DNA of 64,000 bases, from positions 30,649,135 to 30,713,134 of the forward strand of contig OX637405.1 of the NCBI GenBank assembly GCA_951799425.1, written 5' to 3'. Positions 44,358-58,800 of the stretch are shown piece after piece (within the stretch, counting starts at the first letter, position 1; every line of letters begins with the position of its first letter). The translations under genes and the position numbers were made by a program. The DNA is from Ilex aquifolium. Taxonomy: Eukaryota; Streptophyta; Magnoliopsida; Aquifoliales; Aquifoliaceae. A model generated the notes under the pieces. That model was not told where the DNA came from, made no database searches, and saw only the letters and a program-made list of their open reading frames with translations.

Positions 44358-45259
44358 TGCTTGGTGGCAGAGGATGGCACAGCAGCACATGTACATTCCT
44401 GGTTTCCCCTATGGTGATGACAATGGTGGCGATAAGATCTTATTGTGTAGATAAGTGGAAATGAACTGGGCAGAGATTCTGTGTATCTTACAGTAATAAT
44501 GCCCTTTTTTGGTCATATCTAGTAACTTGTAGCGCCTCTTTGGAACAGCATGTTTGACGAGGCACACTTATTTGATACTTGTTATGAGATAAATGCACTT
44601 GGGTTTAGGGAGCTTAGCATGGAATTTGGAAAAGTCGTCGGTGTTGGTATTCATCCCATGATATGGAATGGAATGGAATTTTTGTAGATTAATCATTCTT
44701 GGCTATGTTTCTAATTTTTATTTTTGAGATGGATCCTATTGTGTTCTAAATTGTGGGTTGGATCACTTTCCTTCTTGGCTTGTTATTTTTGGAATTCCTT
44801 TGGGGAATGCAGTACACATAGTGTGTGGGTAATGGTAGTCCACAGTGCATAAGCAGATCCAAGGGCTCAGTTTTATCTCGGATCCATGGCTTTGGGGCTT
44901 TTTCTTTAGTATGTGGGATAAAAAAAACGAATTTATCTATCAAGTGGAATGCCCAAAAGTACGTTAGATTCATTCTAAGGGAGTTCAAGCACTGGTTTGT
45001 TGCGAATGAAATGCATTCCGAGGCAAAATAGAACACAAAGTCATAGTTGAGGGTTGAAGTATAATTTTTAAAAAAATAAAAGGGTCCAAGTTTATTTTGT
45101 GTGGTACATAAAAATGGATATGTTGCCACCAGCCTACAGGAGAATCTATTGTACTTACGTCTGAAACTATGGGAATGTTTTGAGAGTTTAAAAAGTGGGG
45201 GAGGGGGACTTATTCACAAGTTAAAGAAAGAAATATGCTTTTACTAGCTCTCTATCTAG
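44358..45259. other. 3' flank of the 73-aa gene; no further gene
   Basis: This holds the probable 3' untranslated region. The short opposing frames at 44746-45129 show no recognisable domain. Confidence 0.45.
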
Positions 45260-45611
45260 GTAGATTATACTTACATCCCTTAAATTATTATTATTTTTCA
45301 CTTTGTCCTTTCAATTACCAAATTTTTCATATTATACCCTCAATTATATCATTAATTTCATATTGCCTCACTTGTTAACGTCTGATACATATTCAAAGAA
45401 AAGTTATTTTATTTTTTCCCTTAAACTATATAATTTTTTTCACTTTACCCGGACATGTCCGTGATTTCCGTCAAAAAAGATAACAAACGTTTGCGATTGG
45501 GGCAATGTGAAAGAAAAGTATTAGTTGGGGGTATAATGTGATAAATTTGGTAGTTTAGGGGGCAAAGTGAAAAGGGTGATAATTTAAGGAGTGTAAGTGT
45601 AATTTACCCTA
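45260..45611. mobile_element. Long-TIR MITE (~350 bp)
   Basis: The left GTAGATTATACTTACATCCC and the reverse-complemented right GGTAAATTACACTTACACTCC start inverted arms of about 90 bp. Both continue TTAAATTAT...TTTTCACTTTG and ACCAAATTT...CAtATTATACCC. The core CGTTTGTTATCT region is unpaired. It resembles the elements at 3060-3390 and 9110-10151 in style. It is non-coding. Confidence 0.75.
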
Positions 45612-45709
45612 TATATATAATGAGCAGGTCAGGCCAAGTAACTGACTTACTGAAGAACCACCCTCCGTCTTCGTCCATGGCGAAAGCAATATCACGGAAT
45701 GCATGCCTC

Positions 45710-48390
45710 CATGTCATCTTACTCTCTGAACCAGAAGCGACTGGCGATCATCGAATCCCTCGCCTCAGCTCTTACATGGAGTTCCTGATACTCTCCACAA
45801 CCGACCTGTTCCATTCTCATCATTTGTTCGTCTTCCAATCTCTCTCTCGATAATTTATATCTCTGCGTTTATTTGAAAGTTCTTGTTTATCATCAACAGG
45901 ATGTTCGTCTAGGTAATCATGGAATGCAATCTCTGGCAATTTATCAATGATTTTCGTGTTCTATTACTGATACTCCTACTGCGACTTTCAATCAAGAATA
46001 TTCTGCGTCAAATGGATCTGCGGAAGCTGATTCTGGAGTAGGAGAGAAGTCTCACAAATCACATCGGACTGCCGACCAAGGAAAACCTGCTACAGGCGCG
46101 GTATATTGCTATTTCTCTCTCTCTCTCTCTCTCTCTGGTGTTGGATTTTGAACAGATTACGTTTGGTGTTTTCAATTCACTGTCGCTTGAAATTTGGCTG
46201 GATACAGTGAACAAGTTGACCTAATTTGTCCTATGTATAGTTTTGTGTTTGTTACTCATGTTGAACTACGAGAGAGTTGTGCACAATGTATTGTTTTATG
46301 TTCCAATTTCTTCTTCAGCAGGCTTGGACAAACACTGATTGGGGGATTTGAACAATTATGGCCTAGAAATAACCTACTAAATCTCGTGAATTTTTCATTG
46401 GCGTCACTTCCAGTTTCAAGCAGTTTCCACCTGAAAAATCATTTCTAGATGTATATTTTAAAATGTCATCATAAGAGGAACCGTATCTCCATTATCTTGG
46501 ACTGTTTAATTTGAAATGTGCATTGCTTGTGAAGTATACGAAATAGTAAACGATGTATGGGCCCGTCTCTATTAGAAAGTAGAATAATTAGCATTTGGTA
46601 TCTACTACACAATAGCGTGATACTCATGGAACCCTTTCACAAATTTGTTTTCTGTTGCAAAACCTTTCACCTTGTGTGATTTTGTTGTTAACATTTCATT
46701 TGATTTTAATAAATGTGATTCTCTGGCAATTAATACCACAATTTTCCTGTCTTTTCAAATATGTTGGACCATCTACTTGTGTATGCCCCGTTTATGTTGT
46801 GGATTCACCGTTTCTTTTGCTTTCTATGTGTTTGACTAAGAACTGAAGGACATATGGCCTACTACTTTTATGGACATATGTCCTTGTACAAGACAAAGGG
46901 CATATTTCTCTGAGCTCAGTTTTGTTATTTGGTTGTATTTGTCTCTCAATTTTTTTCCTTCATTAGTTTGTAGTTATATTTCCAGATTTTTAAAATTCAC
47001 TTGTTTTTAGTGTTATATAACTTTTCAATTTTGCTTTTGCAACTCATATATAGAGTACAATTGTAAGTATATTTGAAATGCTCCTACATTTGTTGTAGTC
47101 TTCTTTAGAGTTCCACCATTTTTGCAAACCATTACACGATTTGCCATATGCATTTTGAGCATGTAACGTCATTGGGGCCAGTTCATACAACTAGTCATTA
47201 CTAAAACATTAATTGATTTAATTGCCTTTGCAGCCCGTTTCTTGGTTGAGTTTTCTTTTGCTGATTTCCACTGGAGCAGAACTGATCTTCTACTATAACA
47301 AAGATTGCATATAGAAGATAGGTTACTATGGTGAGTAGGGTATTTGTAGGTTCACCTGGAGGATCTGATATGCATCGATCCTTTTGAGTAACCCTTCTGA
47401 TTTTTTGTGTCCTTTCAGTTCCATTCATATGGTTTAGAAATAATCTTGTTTTGATTCATTTAGTGTAAAAAGGAGTTGAAGCCACTATTAGGGTGCATTT
47501 AGCCACATGCTATCTCAAAAACCAGTAGTGGTAAATTGCATTGCCAAGGCCTTGAGAGGGCTACTTGGATATAGCTATGCCTATGTTTTGTTTCCGTTGG
47601 TTGAATACCTTATTTAGTCAGCTCAACCATATCTTATTAGGTTTGCTTATGTGTGTGTTAGTTAGTTATGCCTTCTTTTTCATCATAATTTGATGCTTAT
47701 AGACATCAAGGTTAATATGTTATGCTTTCCGAATTTGACCGGTTGATAAGTCAAGGAGTAGCAGTTTCTGAAGGTGTAAGATATGCCTTCATGCTGTCAA
47801 GGAGTTTGTTATGCCTTCTTTTTCATCTCTAGAACATAAGTTCGTTAATGAATTGTAGCTTATGTTGATAAAAGTGACTACCTCTCCTTGGGGATTATAG
47901 TGCTTGTGTAAAGGTATTCTCTTGTGTAAGTAAATACTGTTATACCTGTTGTTTTCAGAGAATTTTTCTTCTTGTTTCCATTATTCAGTGCTGATTGATA
48001 CTCCATGCTCAAATGCTATAAAACAGAGACCCTCTGCGGCAAGTAGCCACTGTGGGTCCACTCAACCTTGTCAACCATATAGGGAAAATCCATAACGGAA
48101 AGATTTTACGGGAAGATGGACTTCGATTTATTTTTGCTTCACTCACTGCCCTGATATCTGCCCAGATGAGCTACAGAAGTTAGCTGCTGCAGTTGACAGT
48201 ATTAAGTAATTGAAGCATGAATTCCAAACCCTTCAGCCTCAATGACTTAGTAAAGAAAGAAATCCAGTTATTCTTATGTTTTAGGGTCTGACAAATTTGA
48301 TGATTCATGCAGGAACTCGATGGATCCGAACATGGAATTCGTAATTCTTTTTGGGAAGAACAATGATGTCCACACGCTTGCTGATGGTAA
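45710..48390 (+). pseudogene. Degenerate exon-like fragments of an unrecognised gene
   Basis: Three stretches read like protein but do not join. The first is 45710-45790 (MSSYSLNQKRLAIIESLASAL, then a stop). The second is about 45900-46100, ending TFNQEYSASNGSAEADSGVG before a GTATATTG donor. The third is about 48027-48215, after an AG (DPLRQVATVGPLNLVNHIGK, then [15 protein letters not shown]), with a frame shift and a possible continuation near 48312 (ELDGSEHGIRNSF). I do not recognise the family. Premature stops and shifts suggest a decayed gene rather than an active one. A (CT)n tract lies at 46115-46137. The 46.1-48.0 kb middle shows no coding sequence. Confidence 0.35.
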
Positions 48391-48681
48391 GCATAATCTG
48401 CCCAAAAAGACATCTATTTCATCTGGAGAACTCTTTTCCACCAAGCAGTTTCAGTTTCCTCTAATGTCTTTTGAGACAATTTGTAGAAAAGGTGTGAGGT
48501 TCTATTTCACAATGGGAGAACATTTTGAGTCGTATGCTGTTTTGCAGTAGGAAGATATATGCAATAATGGAGTAGTTATACTCGTTTATTTTTACTCCTG
48601 AATTAAACAGGTGGTCAATGGCTGAATTTATATCAGAGGCTTGAAAATCAATCCCAGTATGCATAACCTTCCCCTCTTGAT

Positions 48682-49153
48682 TAGGGATGTTCACCCTACC
48701 CTACGGGTTGAAAATATAGTCTTCCGTCTTCCTTCCCGATAGAAGAATTTTTTCTTAATCTACTCTACCCGATCAGGTGTGGTATTCTTACCCGACTTCC
48801 TATCCGATTAATCGGGTAGGAAATCGGGTAAACACTTTTGTAGCTATTAATTTTTGAATCATTTTAACAATTCAATTAAATAACATGCACTAATTTAACA
48901 ACACAATAAATCAACAACACTAAAACCTAAAACAACTATATATATATATATAAATTAATTAATTAATTTTTTTTGGTAAGGTAAAATAAGAATGCGAAAA
49001 TTGATGGATATTCTGTATTTTTATCCGATTTAATTGGAAGACCAAAAACTCTTCTGCATTCTTACCTGATTTTTGCGACTAGCCGTTCAGTAGAGTAGGA
49101 TAGGATCGAGTAGGGTAAGAAATTACGGCCAATCAAAAATTTGAACACCCCTA
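48682..49153. mobile_element. hAT-type MITE (472 bp)
   Basis: The left end TAGGGATGTTCACC and the reverse-complemented right end TAGGGGTGTTCAAAT form the termini. CTCTTGAT (48674-48681) and CTCTTGTT (49154-49161) form an 8-bp target duplication with one mismatch. Subterminal CGGGTAGGAAATCGGGTA motifs and a (TA)n(AATT)n core are present. It is non-coding. Confidence 0.8.
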
Positions 49154-49161
49154 CTCTTGTT

Positions 49162-49859
49162 GTTGTACTGCAGATATTGACAATAACAAATGTAGATTTT
49201 CTGGAAGAACCGTCACACCTGATCTGCACACTTTCATAAACACTACTAAAACACAAAGAAATAGAGCTGCTAAAAGTCTCATCACGTGCAGAACATGTTG
49301 GGTACCAACGACCAAAAAAAAAAAAATTCTGGGAATATAAATATTTTCCTTTCTCATGTGAACATAACAATGTAAAATTTTACAGAACCAACTGCAACAG
49401 CACAAAACTCATCGTACGAACACTTAAAATAATGGCCAACACTGCACTACATTCAATACGAACACTTAAGTTGTGCTAGCTTATTTGCTTATATATTGGG
49501 ATGTATTAGCTTCTATAGGCTATATTCTCGATTCATGCTCTCCCTGCGATCCAGTAGATCTCAATCTTATAGCTCAATTTACACGTGACCAGTTGCCCTT
49601 GGTGCTTCATTGACGTTTAGCTTTATGTGCGAAGCCAATTTTCAGCATATGGGCACAGGTGGTGTATGATTTCTGGCTGTGGATAAGCAGGTGGAAATGT
49701 ACAGCACTTCACCACCTGCAACTGATGAGAAAAATAAGCGTACTCTTAGAGAAATGGACTTTTGGTAATCAATTAAAAGAAGAAACCACAAGAGACTCTG
49801 ATGCACCTCTGGAAACATGATGGAAGTTCAAGCCTGCAGAAATGCATTTCCTAAGAACA
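49162..49859. other. 3' flank of AMP deaminase
   Basis: It probably contains the AMPD 3' untranslated region (minus strand). I could not place a clear AATAAA. Short frames at 49062-49405 are not supported. Confidence 0.4.
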
Positions 49860-52800
49860 CTATGTCTCAATGTGTTGAGGAAATACAGCTTTGCCTGGAT
49901 AAACTTGTTGCATCTCCTCTCGCCAGATCTGCAGCAATAAGTCACATTCATCACTTCTTATTCTGCCAGGCTTCATTTGTTTCTACAGAAAATTATATAT
50001 GTATTGGGAGACCAAGTACCAGCGTGTCAGCCAAGAGAAAACTCAGCAAGGAAATTCGGCTCAAGAGCCGATATTTACAAAGGAGGCTGACCTTAGATTT
50101 CGGAGATTAGAGTAGAACTCCGTAACAGTGGAGAAGGGTTTTGCCTCGAATCCAAACCATTTCTCGTCTTCTCTTTATGATATTTTTAATTAGGACTTGA
50201 TCAAGGGATCAATGACGTTTAAGAAGGATCAACCCCTCAGATTTTGTAGTTCTTGGCCTGTATTTTACACATCATATGCATGTTTGGGTAGCTTCTGAGA
50301 GGCTGCATGGCACGACAGAGCTTTGCAACTATGCTATTCTTGGTGTATGTGTTGATCTGATTCTAATTTTAGTTGATTGCTCATCGAATTATTTGACCAT
50401 GACATAAATGGGATATAAGCAGAGACAACAAAGGCAGGGTCCACTTCTCTTTATTCTCTATAGCTTGTTGTCTATCACGTATCTTTCTTTCTCATGTGGC
50501 TATATGCGTGTATTCTGGATTTATTCCTCGATCTAGTTTTCCCTATACGTAATTGTGCGTACAAAATAAACTTAAATTCCAAGAGAAAAAAATATATAAT
50601 TATACATGAAAGCTTCTAGAATCAAGAACATACCGTATCACGGAATTCCAGTCGGATATGAGGCACATTTGTCCTGTGAATATCATTTCCATCCGGTCCT
50701 CTTATGTAGTATTCCTTCCCAACCCAGTGCGACTATGAACGACAAATTTCATATCAGAGACAACAGCTTCACATAGGTAAAGCACGAAAAGAAATCATAT
50801 ATATGCAGAAAAAGGATCATTTAACACGCAAATGCCGGGCAATTGGACATGAAAACATTAATATATACAGATTCCACAAAAAATTACTATTGAAACTCAA
50901 TAATTTTAGTTAACAGATGAGTAACCCAACAAGGCGGCCCAGGCTCTCCATATTGCGGAGTCTAGAGAGGGTCAGATGCACGAACACACCCCTCCCGTGC
51001 GGGTGGGGACAAGTGGAGAGGTTGTTTTCTTGATTGGAACCCTTAATACCCAGGTCCCAACAACGGCTCCATTGCAGTGACTCTATCATAGTGACAAGAT
51101 CACAACAATGGAGCCATTGTTGAACCTTGCCATTGCCATTGATTTGATTCGAATTTTGTAATTGAACCTTGTCAGCCCATTTGATGAGCTCAGTTAAATC
51201 CTTCCATTATCTTCGATGGATTATCTGGCCTAATTTCAACGGGCAAGGTTTCTTCCAAAACTTAACTCAAAGCAACAAAACGAATATGACCTCAAATACT
51301 TGGGATCCACATGTGGTAAGGGTCACTTTCCACGGAAGTTGTCCTATTGAAATAAGTAGGCCAGGCAACAGGCACAAACAATGACAATCATATCCTTCTG
51401 TAAATCCAATTCTTTATGCCTCTTAAACATAGTATTACTTAAATATGCCAGGCACCAGCCTGTACCGCCCTGGAAAGAGAGGATTGGAGCAAACCATGCA
51501 CCTAGTGAACACAGAAACTGGTAGAGAGTTTCAGGTCACTCTATGCTGGTTTCAGAACCCCAACCCAACTCTTTCAATTGCTCACACCAGATCGTGGAAA
51601 TTTCCTAGACCAACAGCAATTTCGATAACTTCAACTCACTACAATATACCTTCAGAGCATGTGAGAAGCCTGATTGGTAGACTGAGTTACGGGCAATCTC
51701 GCACAGATCACAGGAACTTAACTTCCAAACCTGCAAGACAGAAGAGTTGCTCTTAAACATGATAACATCTTCATATGTTTACTGCAGACTTAACACAAGA
51801 GAAATGATACTCACAGAAGCAGCTATACTATATTCTTCCACCAGGGGCTCTTTTGTTAAGTGGATTTGTAAAGGATCATCAGTAGACAGGGAAACATTGA
51901 GGCCCCGTAGGAAAAACATAGGAAAAGGGTTCCGATGGTAGTCTAAAAATAAGGAATTGTTGCTCAGAGGAGACATAGCCAGACCAATCTGATAGCCAAC
52001 AAGCCATCAGAAATGCATCAGCCATATAATAAATGCAATTACATCGACAGAAAATAACTCTCCCCTGCCATATTACCTGGGCCAGGTAGTACAAATATTG
52101 TAATACAGGAGATTTCCTCAAATTAATTCCATGTGCAATATTATGAGCTGTAAGAAATGTTGCAGCAAGGTGGTCAATATCACCCGCCTGAATATAATAG
52201 CATCGCATTAGTCATGCACACAATTTGCTCATAAGTATCAGATTAATAAATTAAACTTCCAATAATACCTCCCCTGAATGAGGGCGGAATTTGATAGTTG
52301 TCATGCCCTTCGACTCACGGAGCTGAGATGTAACACAAAACGGTCAAAATCCCAGGCATTTAGATTATAGCACAAGAAACAAATGAATAGGCAACCATAT
52401 GAAAATAACTCTTTTTGTTTTACATATAAAAATGCAAGACAAAAGAATAAAATGCATCTAAAAAACTTCCTTAGATAAACATTCTAATCATATTTCTTTT
52501 TTATATTTCCCTTCTTCCAAAAAACAAACCGAGAGTAACATTTACCAATGTGTATCTTAAGAAAGGAAGTTACCAAGCACCGTTAGAACAAGCAACCACA
52601 GTGATCAATGGAAAACACCTAAACCAGTCTAAGAGTGAAGATAAACCTGAGTAAAGCTAAAGCAAATGCTGCCACTGAAATAACTATTACTACTTCTCAA
52701 ATACAATGAGTAAGAACTGCAACTCAAATTTAAACGATGAAAGCGGTGAATATCAATGTACAAAAACTTCATTTTCTAGGAGGACCTCAGTCTTGCAATG

Positions 52801-55800
52801 GGTTTTTTATTATTCCCTTTTGCCTTTTTCTCCAGTTGCTCTCTATACATACATATACAGATAGAGGAGGAGGAGGAGGAGTCCACAAATGATACTTCTA
52901 CATGCTAGCCATGTATAAAGAGGTTTACAGGTTTGTACTCAATGAAACTAAACGCACCTTGTTCAGGGTGTAGAGGTTAGCATAACAATAGTATGCATAG
53001 TATGAAAATGCAGGATTGAATATATTGATCCATTGAGCTGGAGTTGGCATGTGTTTTGTAGGGCGTCTTTCAGGCTTGCTTTCGTCATCCACCAAGTCCA
53101 ACCCAACAACCTGTAAACCAAGCAGGCAACAAGGAAAAATATCAGGAAATTTGTATTCTTATGGATAAAAGAAACTAAAATAACAACAATGAATTAGGAG
53201 AGATACATTTTTACCTGGTGTAAGATTAAATAGTCTCACACCCCTCAATAAAGCAACAAAAGCTCAGGAGTATAAAATCTAATGGTGGGTTTTGAAAAAT
53301 GTGATTCCTACAGAGTTACTGAGAAATATACGACTAAAAAGGCTTATACCATGCGTACAACAATTTCTCCTAAATTAAAATTCAACCACCATGTGGCTAG
53401 CATAATGAAAAGATCCATAAATGAGAGAACACACCTGTTTCAAGAAAACATGCAACTGAGGATGTGAATCTGGATCAACTGTGACTTCGAACAGAGGAAG
53501 AAATATATTGTCAAGAATATTCTGGAATGATGTAACAATTCCCATTTCCTTGTACACATTGTACAGTCGTGGAAGCTGCAAAAAAAGAGGAGATTGCAAA
53601 GTAAGGACTCAATATTCAATCTATATTCGCTATCTTACACAAGAAGCTTCATGGTACTTAACATTCCAAGATTATAGGAATGTCCACCTCTCAAATTGGG
53701 AGTAACAGACCTCAGGTTTGAGATAACTCTGCAAAGGCCTTTTTATGCCTAACCAGATAAAATGTTGATATTAGCCGTTTATTGAAAACATGACAGCCAC
53801 AGGTCAGCAGTCATAACTCATCATGCCTCCAAAAACCTTGAAGAATCATTATGAAGGTGCCAGCCAATCCATTATTAATGCTATCTATGACAAATCTAAC
53901 AAAATGTGGCATTATGTGAGTTCTCTTGTTTTTCTCCATCATAATATCTTTTGAGGAATGTAATTTCTAGGTTTTCTCATATATATGCTAGTAATCATGA
54001 GTCATGACAATCCAAAATGAGATAGAAACTAATCAGCACCTGAATCAACCAGACAACATTCTCACTGTACAATTCATTATTGACTATCCAACTAGCCATT
54101 TGGTCCCACTCACTTTGCTTTCTACCATATATTGATATCCTGTATTCAGCCATCTGTAGCAGCAAACAGAATTGGATATTAGACAATTTTAAACAATAAA
54201 AAGGTAAATAACCAAATGGAAGTCAGGAACACAGGCTGCTGAGAACAAGGAGGGAGGGGGGCAAGCATTTGAAGACATAAATTAAAAACCCAAGTTCCGA
54301 AAGCATACTTATCAAAAACAGTAGAGAGAGAACATAAATGCAAGTACTGATATGAGAAACTTCCAACTAAAGAATTCTCTAAATCAGTTAATGACTTAAT
54401 CATAATGAGCTTGAACACAACACATATGTAGATCACCAAAGAAGTAAAAGACAGAAAACTCCAAGAAAATGGAAAAGCTTTCAACAACTCGTAAACAAGT
54501 GTGACAACCCTGAGAAAAACTGAACAAATGTAACTGCAAAGTCAAATTGCCTCATCTCACAAGCTTTTATCAGTACAATCATCGAAACATAGGTCAAGAA
54601 ATTGGAAAGCTTCAAATGTCCAATAGAACCCATTATATGATGCTTAATAAATTGTCCGCGAATTTTTTTTATCATATCACAAATCACAAGTGAAAAATAC
54701 TAACGATAAGTTCACTATTTACTTTTATATTAATATGATTTCCATGTCAAACTTAGATCACAATACATCTACACCATATGAATAAAAGTAGCACAAGGTT
54801 TAAGCATTTTAAACAATATCAGTTTTACGCTTTGTTTGGCTGGACAAAAGTAGCCTTCTTCAAATAATTGGATGTTCAAATTATTTGAGAAGGCAATGAA
54901 GAACCCAAATCATGGATATGGGTGCTCAACATTCTAACTATCCAAATAAGCAAACAAATGAAGAAAAGCAGGAAGTCTTCATAAAACTCAAGAAATTGAT
55001 AGCAAAGAAATCTACAGTCAAGACAACAATAGCATACTTGATATTTGCTCGCAGCAAGATCTGTGAACACTTGCTTCGTCAGCTCAGCAAGGAAACGACC
55101 TGTTGGACCATAGACGATGATTAAATCACAGTTATGATAAAAGTACGAATGAAATACATCATCACTGTTGACATTGGAATTTGTAAAACATAATAGAATA
55201 GTCAATGCATTATATCAAACTACCAGTGCCTATTCATCCAATTTAAAATGGAAATAGCTAAGATGCAAAGCATTTGTCAGAACACCAATAAACTACAGGA
55301 ATGAGAAGAGAAACAGACCAGAACATACCCTGGATAAGATTATCCTGCTTCAAGAAAATTTCCCTCAGCCTACTTTGACCACAAGGATTATACTTCAGGT
55401 TGAACTTGTCAAAGCGATGAAAGGTGCTCTTGTCAGCATGAACATCTAGAAGGTCAACATTCAGGTCATACCTGTATAAGTATAAATGTGAACAGATGTC
55501 ACAATGAGTCAAACCAAAACATGCACAAAGGATGACAATCATGATGATAGTACCCCCTTGACAAGGGCACGGTTCTCTTGAAGTGACTGAGAAGATAATT
55601 TAAATTACCCGGTCAAATCCAAGCTCTCAAAAACCTCCTTCAAGGTCAGATATGTTCCATCTCGAAATATAACAACCTGAATAGAAGAAGACAGCCCAGA
55701 CTTTAGCAAAATGGCAAAACACATCATCCTTTGAAAGGGTTTTCTAGCCATAAGTTCATAACAATGCTTCACCTAAATTCTGAAAGTTTCAAATTAGGTG

Positions 55801-58800
55801 ATTGTCAGCATAGCTATTATGTAGTTTTATATTCTCCGTCATTCAAAACTCAAATGCTTACCTCATCGGGCTCCTTCCTCAACTTTGACTTAATGAATCT
55901 CAGAAGATGTTTCTGGTTCATGCATGCTGAGTGATGAACGTGTGTGTCAACTTTTCTGACATTATAGAAGTCACGATGTGGTGCACTTTTCTGAGCTAGG
56001 AATTCTCTATCAGCATTAAGCATCAAATGAAGATTGAATTTCTGAATGCATGTTCAAATAAGCATTATATCACGACGTTGTTATGATTTCTCAAACATAG
56101 AGACTTAGCATAATACTCATTCCTAATAAACAAACATTGACAGAAAAGTATCTACTTGTTCCAGAAGAACTAGCCGATGATGGCATAATGTTCGTATATT
56201 CCCAGCCGCTATTACTTTAAGGATGTGATGCAGATCAGTGAAAAAAGTCGTTGCATCAGCAACAGGAAAAAGTCTCTCTTTTGCTGGGGGAAAAAAACAA
56301 AAAGGAGAAAATGATTATAAAGCACAAACAAAAACTCGACAGCAAAACCAGTAGCTGAATCATATATGAACATGAAAAGGTACAACAATCAAAATGCTTA
56401 CAATCTTTGTTTGCATAAACATGGACAACTCCATCTTCCATTTGAAAATAATGCTGCACGACATATTGATGTGTCATCAACCAGAATGTAATCATGGAAT
56501 AAAACTCGTTAAATTGTGGCCCAAAATTCAAAAAGGCACCAACAACAAAGAATTATAAGTGTAAACTCAGAAATAGAAAAGCACAGACTCACATCAGATT
56601 TTCCCTCAAGAGTATAATCAAATGGATTTGGGTTAGGCTTCGGTGTACTAGGATCGGATATAACTTCCTTCTCCCATGAAGCTGCTGCTTCCCTAAATAC
56701 ATAACTCTTCCGCATTTCAAGGCAGACTTGCAGAGCCCGATAGACCTCTACTTCATCAGCAGATGGTACCTCTGATAATAATTACAAGGAGAAGTCAAAC
56801 AACCAAAACTCTGGCCTCACTGTGCAACTTCATATCCAGGCAGAACCTTATAGCTTTCACTTACAGGAACAGAACACGTGCAAACTTGGATTTCAAAAGG
56901 AGGCTTACCCACGAACAACAACATTAGATACACTATTCTGATAATTACTTTATGTTGGCTAAATCTTACGAAGGAATGTAACACAATATTATTATTTTTT
57001 TAAATTAATCCTAATTCAAATCCAATGGCTAGGTCATTCATTTTTTTTATTTCGGCTAATTAGAAAGGTATTCGGACCTGTCAGAGCACCCTTACAATCC
57101 TCCTGCACACATGAATTGCACCTCCGCCAACCCACTTACACCATGTAATTACCAGAATAACTCCCCGGGGATAGCCTCAAAGAATTAGGAAGATTTGATC
57201 ATGTGACGTCCCCCTCATGAAGCACGTGCCATGTCAATCCCTTGGGGTTAGCAAAGGCATACAATACATACAAGTATTTAGAAACATTAATCACATACTC
57301 TGTTAAAGTGGAACAACACACAAGTTCAATATACACAAGTATCTTGCAATACAAAGGACATACTTTGGTCGAGTGTTACAATACACAACAAAACACAAAA
57401 TGACACACATAACCACAATTATGATCTTTTGGAGAATCAACTTTTTTCCAGAACCCTTACAAATAAAATACCAAGGATCCTTTGAAGTGAAGGAGGGTGT
57501 TTTGAATTAAACTAGTATCATATAAGAGAAGCAGATTTTGAAGCACCATTCCACTTTCTTTAGAATATTCGAAGTCTTACTGCTGTTCTATTGGAAAAAA
57601 AAAGTACGAAAAAAAAAATTACCCTAAGGACCAGTTATATGCATTAAAATATAATTTTGCAGTTTATAAGCTTCTTATCTTTTCCTAAACCACCTTTCCC
57701 AGTTTCAAAAATAGATAAAACTTCCATTTCGTGAGATAAACACCTCCTCTTTTTACCACCAACATACGACGCAGTTTGCCTATTTTCAGTAACCACACAT
57801 AAGACAAATTTCAGCCTGACCCATTAAGAATGTAATCAGTAATGTCTAAAGATATTTCACCACGGTCTAGTCCACCTGCAGAATGCAGCTTGAACATTTT
57901 TCTCCCAACACAAGTCTTAATTTTTTTGATAAGATGCAATCCTTAGATAATTACTTTGCATACTCTGCAGCAATAACCCACCAATACAAAATTTTTTAAC
58001 ATAAGCAAGGTAATATAACTTGAAAATGCGAGTTCAGGTAACAATGACATACACCAAGGCAGGAAGAGGGAGAATACCAGTTGGGGAAATTTTGAGTCGT
58101 ACAAAAGTTTCATGCTCTGGCTCTTTCCTAAGAATATCAGCTGCTACAGGGTCAGGTTGAACACCATGCAGGTCACCGGATACACTATGGGAACGAATCA
58201 TGCTTGAGGCAGCTATAGGCATCTGCTCTCCATTAGCATTTACATGGTCTGGTAGATTCTGAAACAGGGTTTCACAGTCAGGAGCCTGCTCTTTAAGTTT
58301 GAACTGCAATTCAGTAAAAGGTTGATTTTTTTTTTCTTTGACCAATTGTGAATACATAAGGGCAGGCTCCTTAAAAAGATACATAGTAGTACTGACAAGT
58401 AAGTAGTAACACCTATTTAAGCAACAGGATAGACACATATACAAGCACATCCCCAGAGAGAGAGAGAGAGAAAAAGAGAGTAAGGATTCACTTAAACAAC
58501 AAGCATTCATAGTAAATGAACAACTTACAGCATTTCCATTAGTATGAAGATATGTAGAGTCTAGTTTAGCATTATCAGTCATATTGTCTTCATCATCTGA
58601 CCCTTCTACACTTTCGAATGCACTTGCACTAGCAACAGGAGACTTGGGAGAAGTGGGTCTAATGAGATGTCCTGGTCTCTTGGTTGAACACAAATGGCCA
58701 GCAGCTTGCCCTAAAACAAATCAACACAGTTTCTCAATGAGCAAACTCCATCTCACCAATAACATACAAACACAACTAATGGAAGAAATAAGCATATAAT

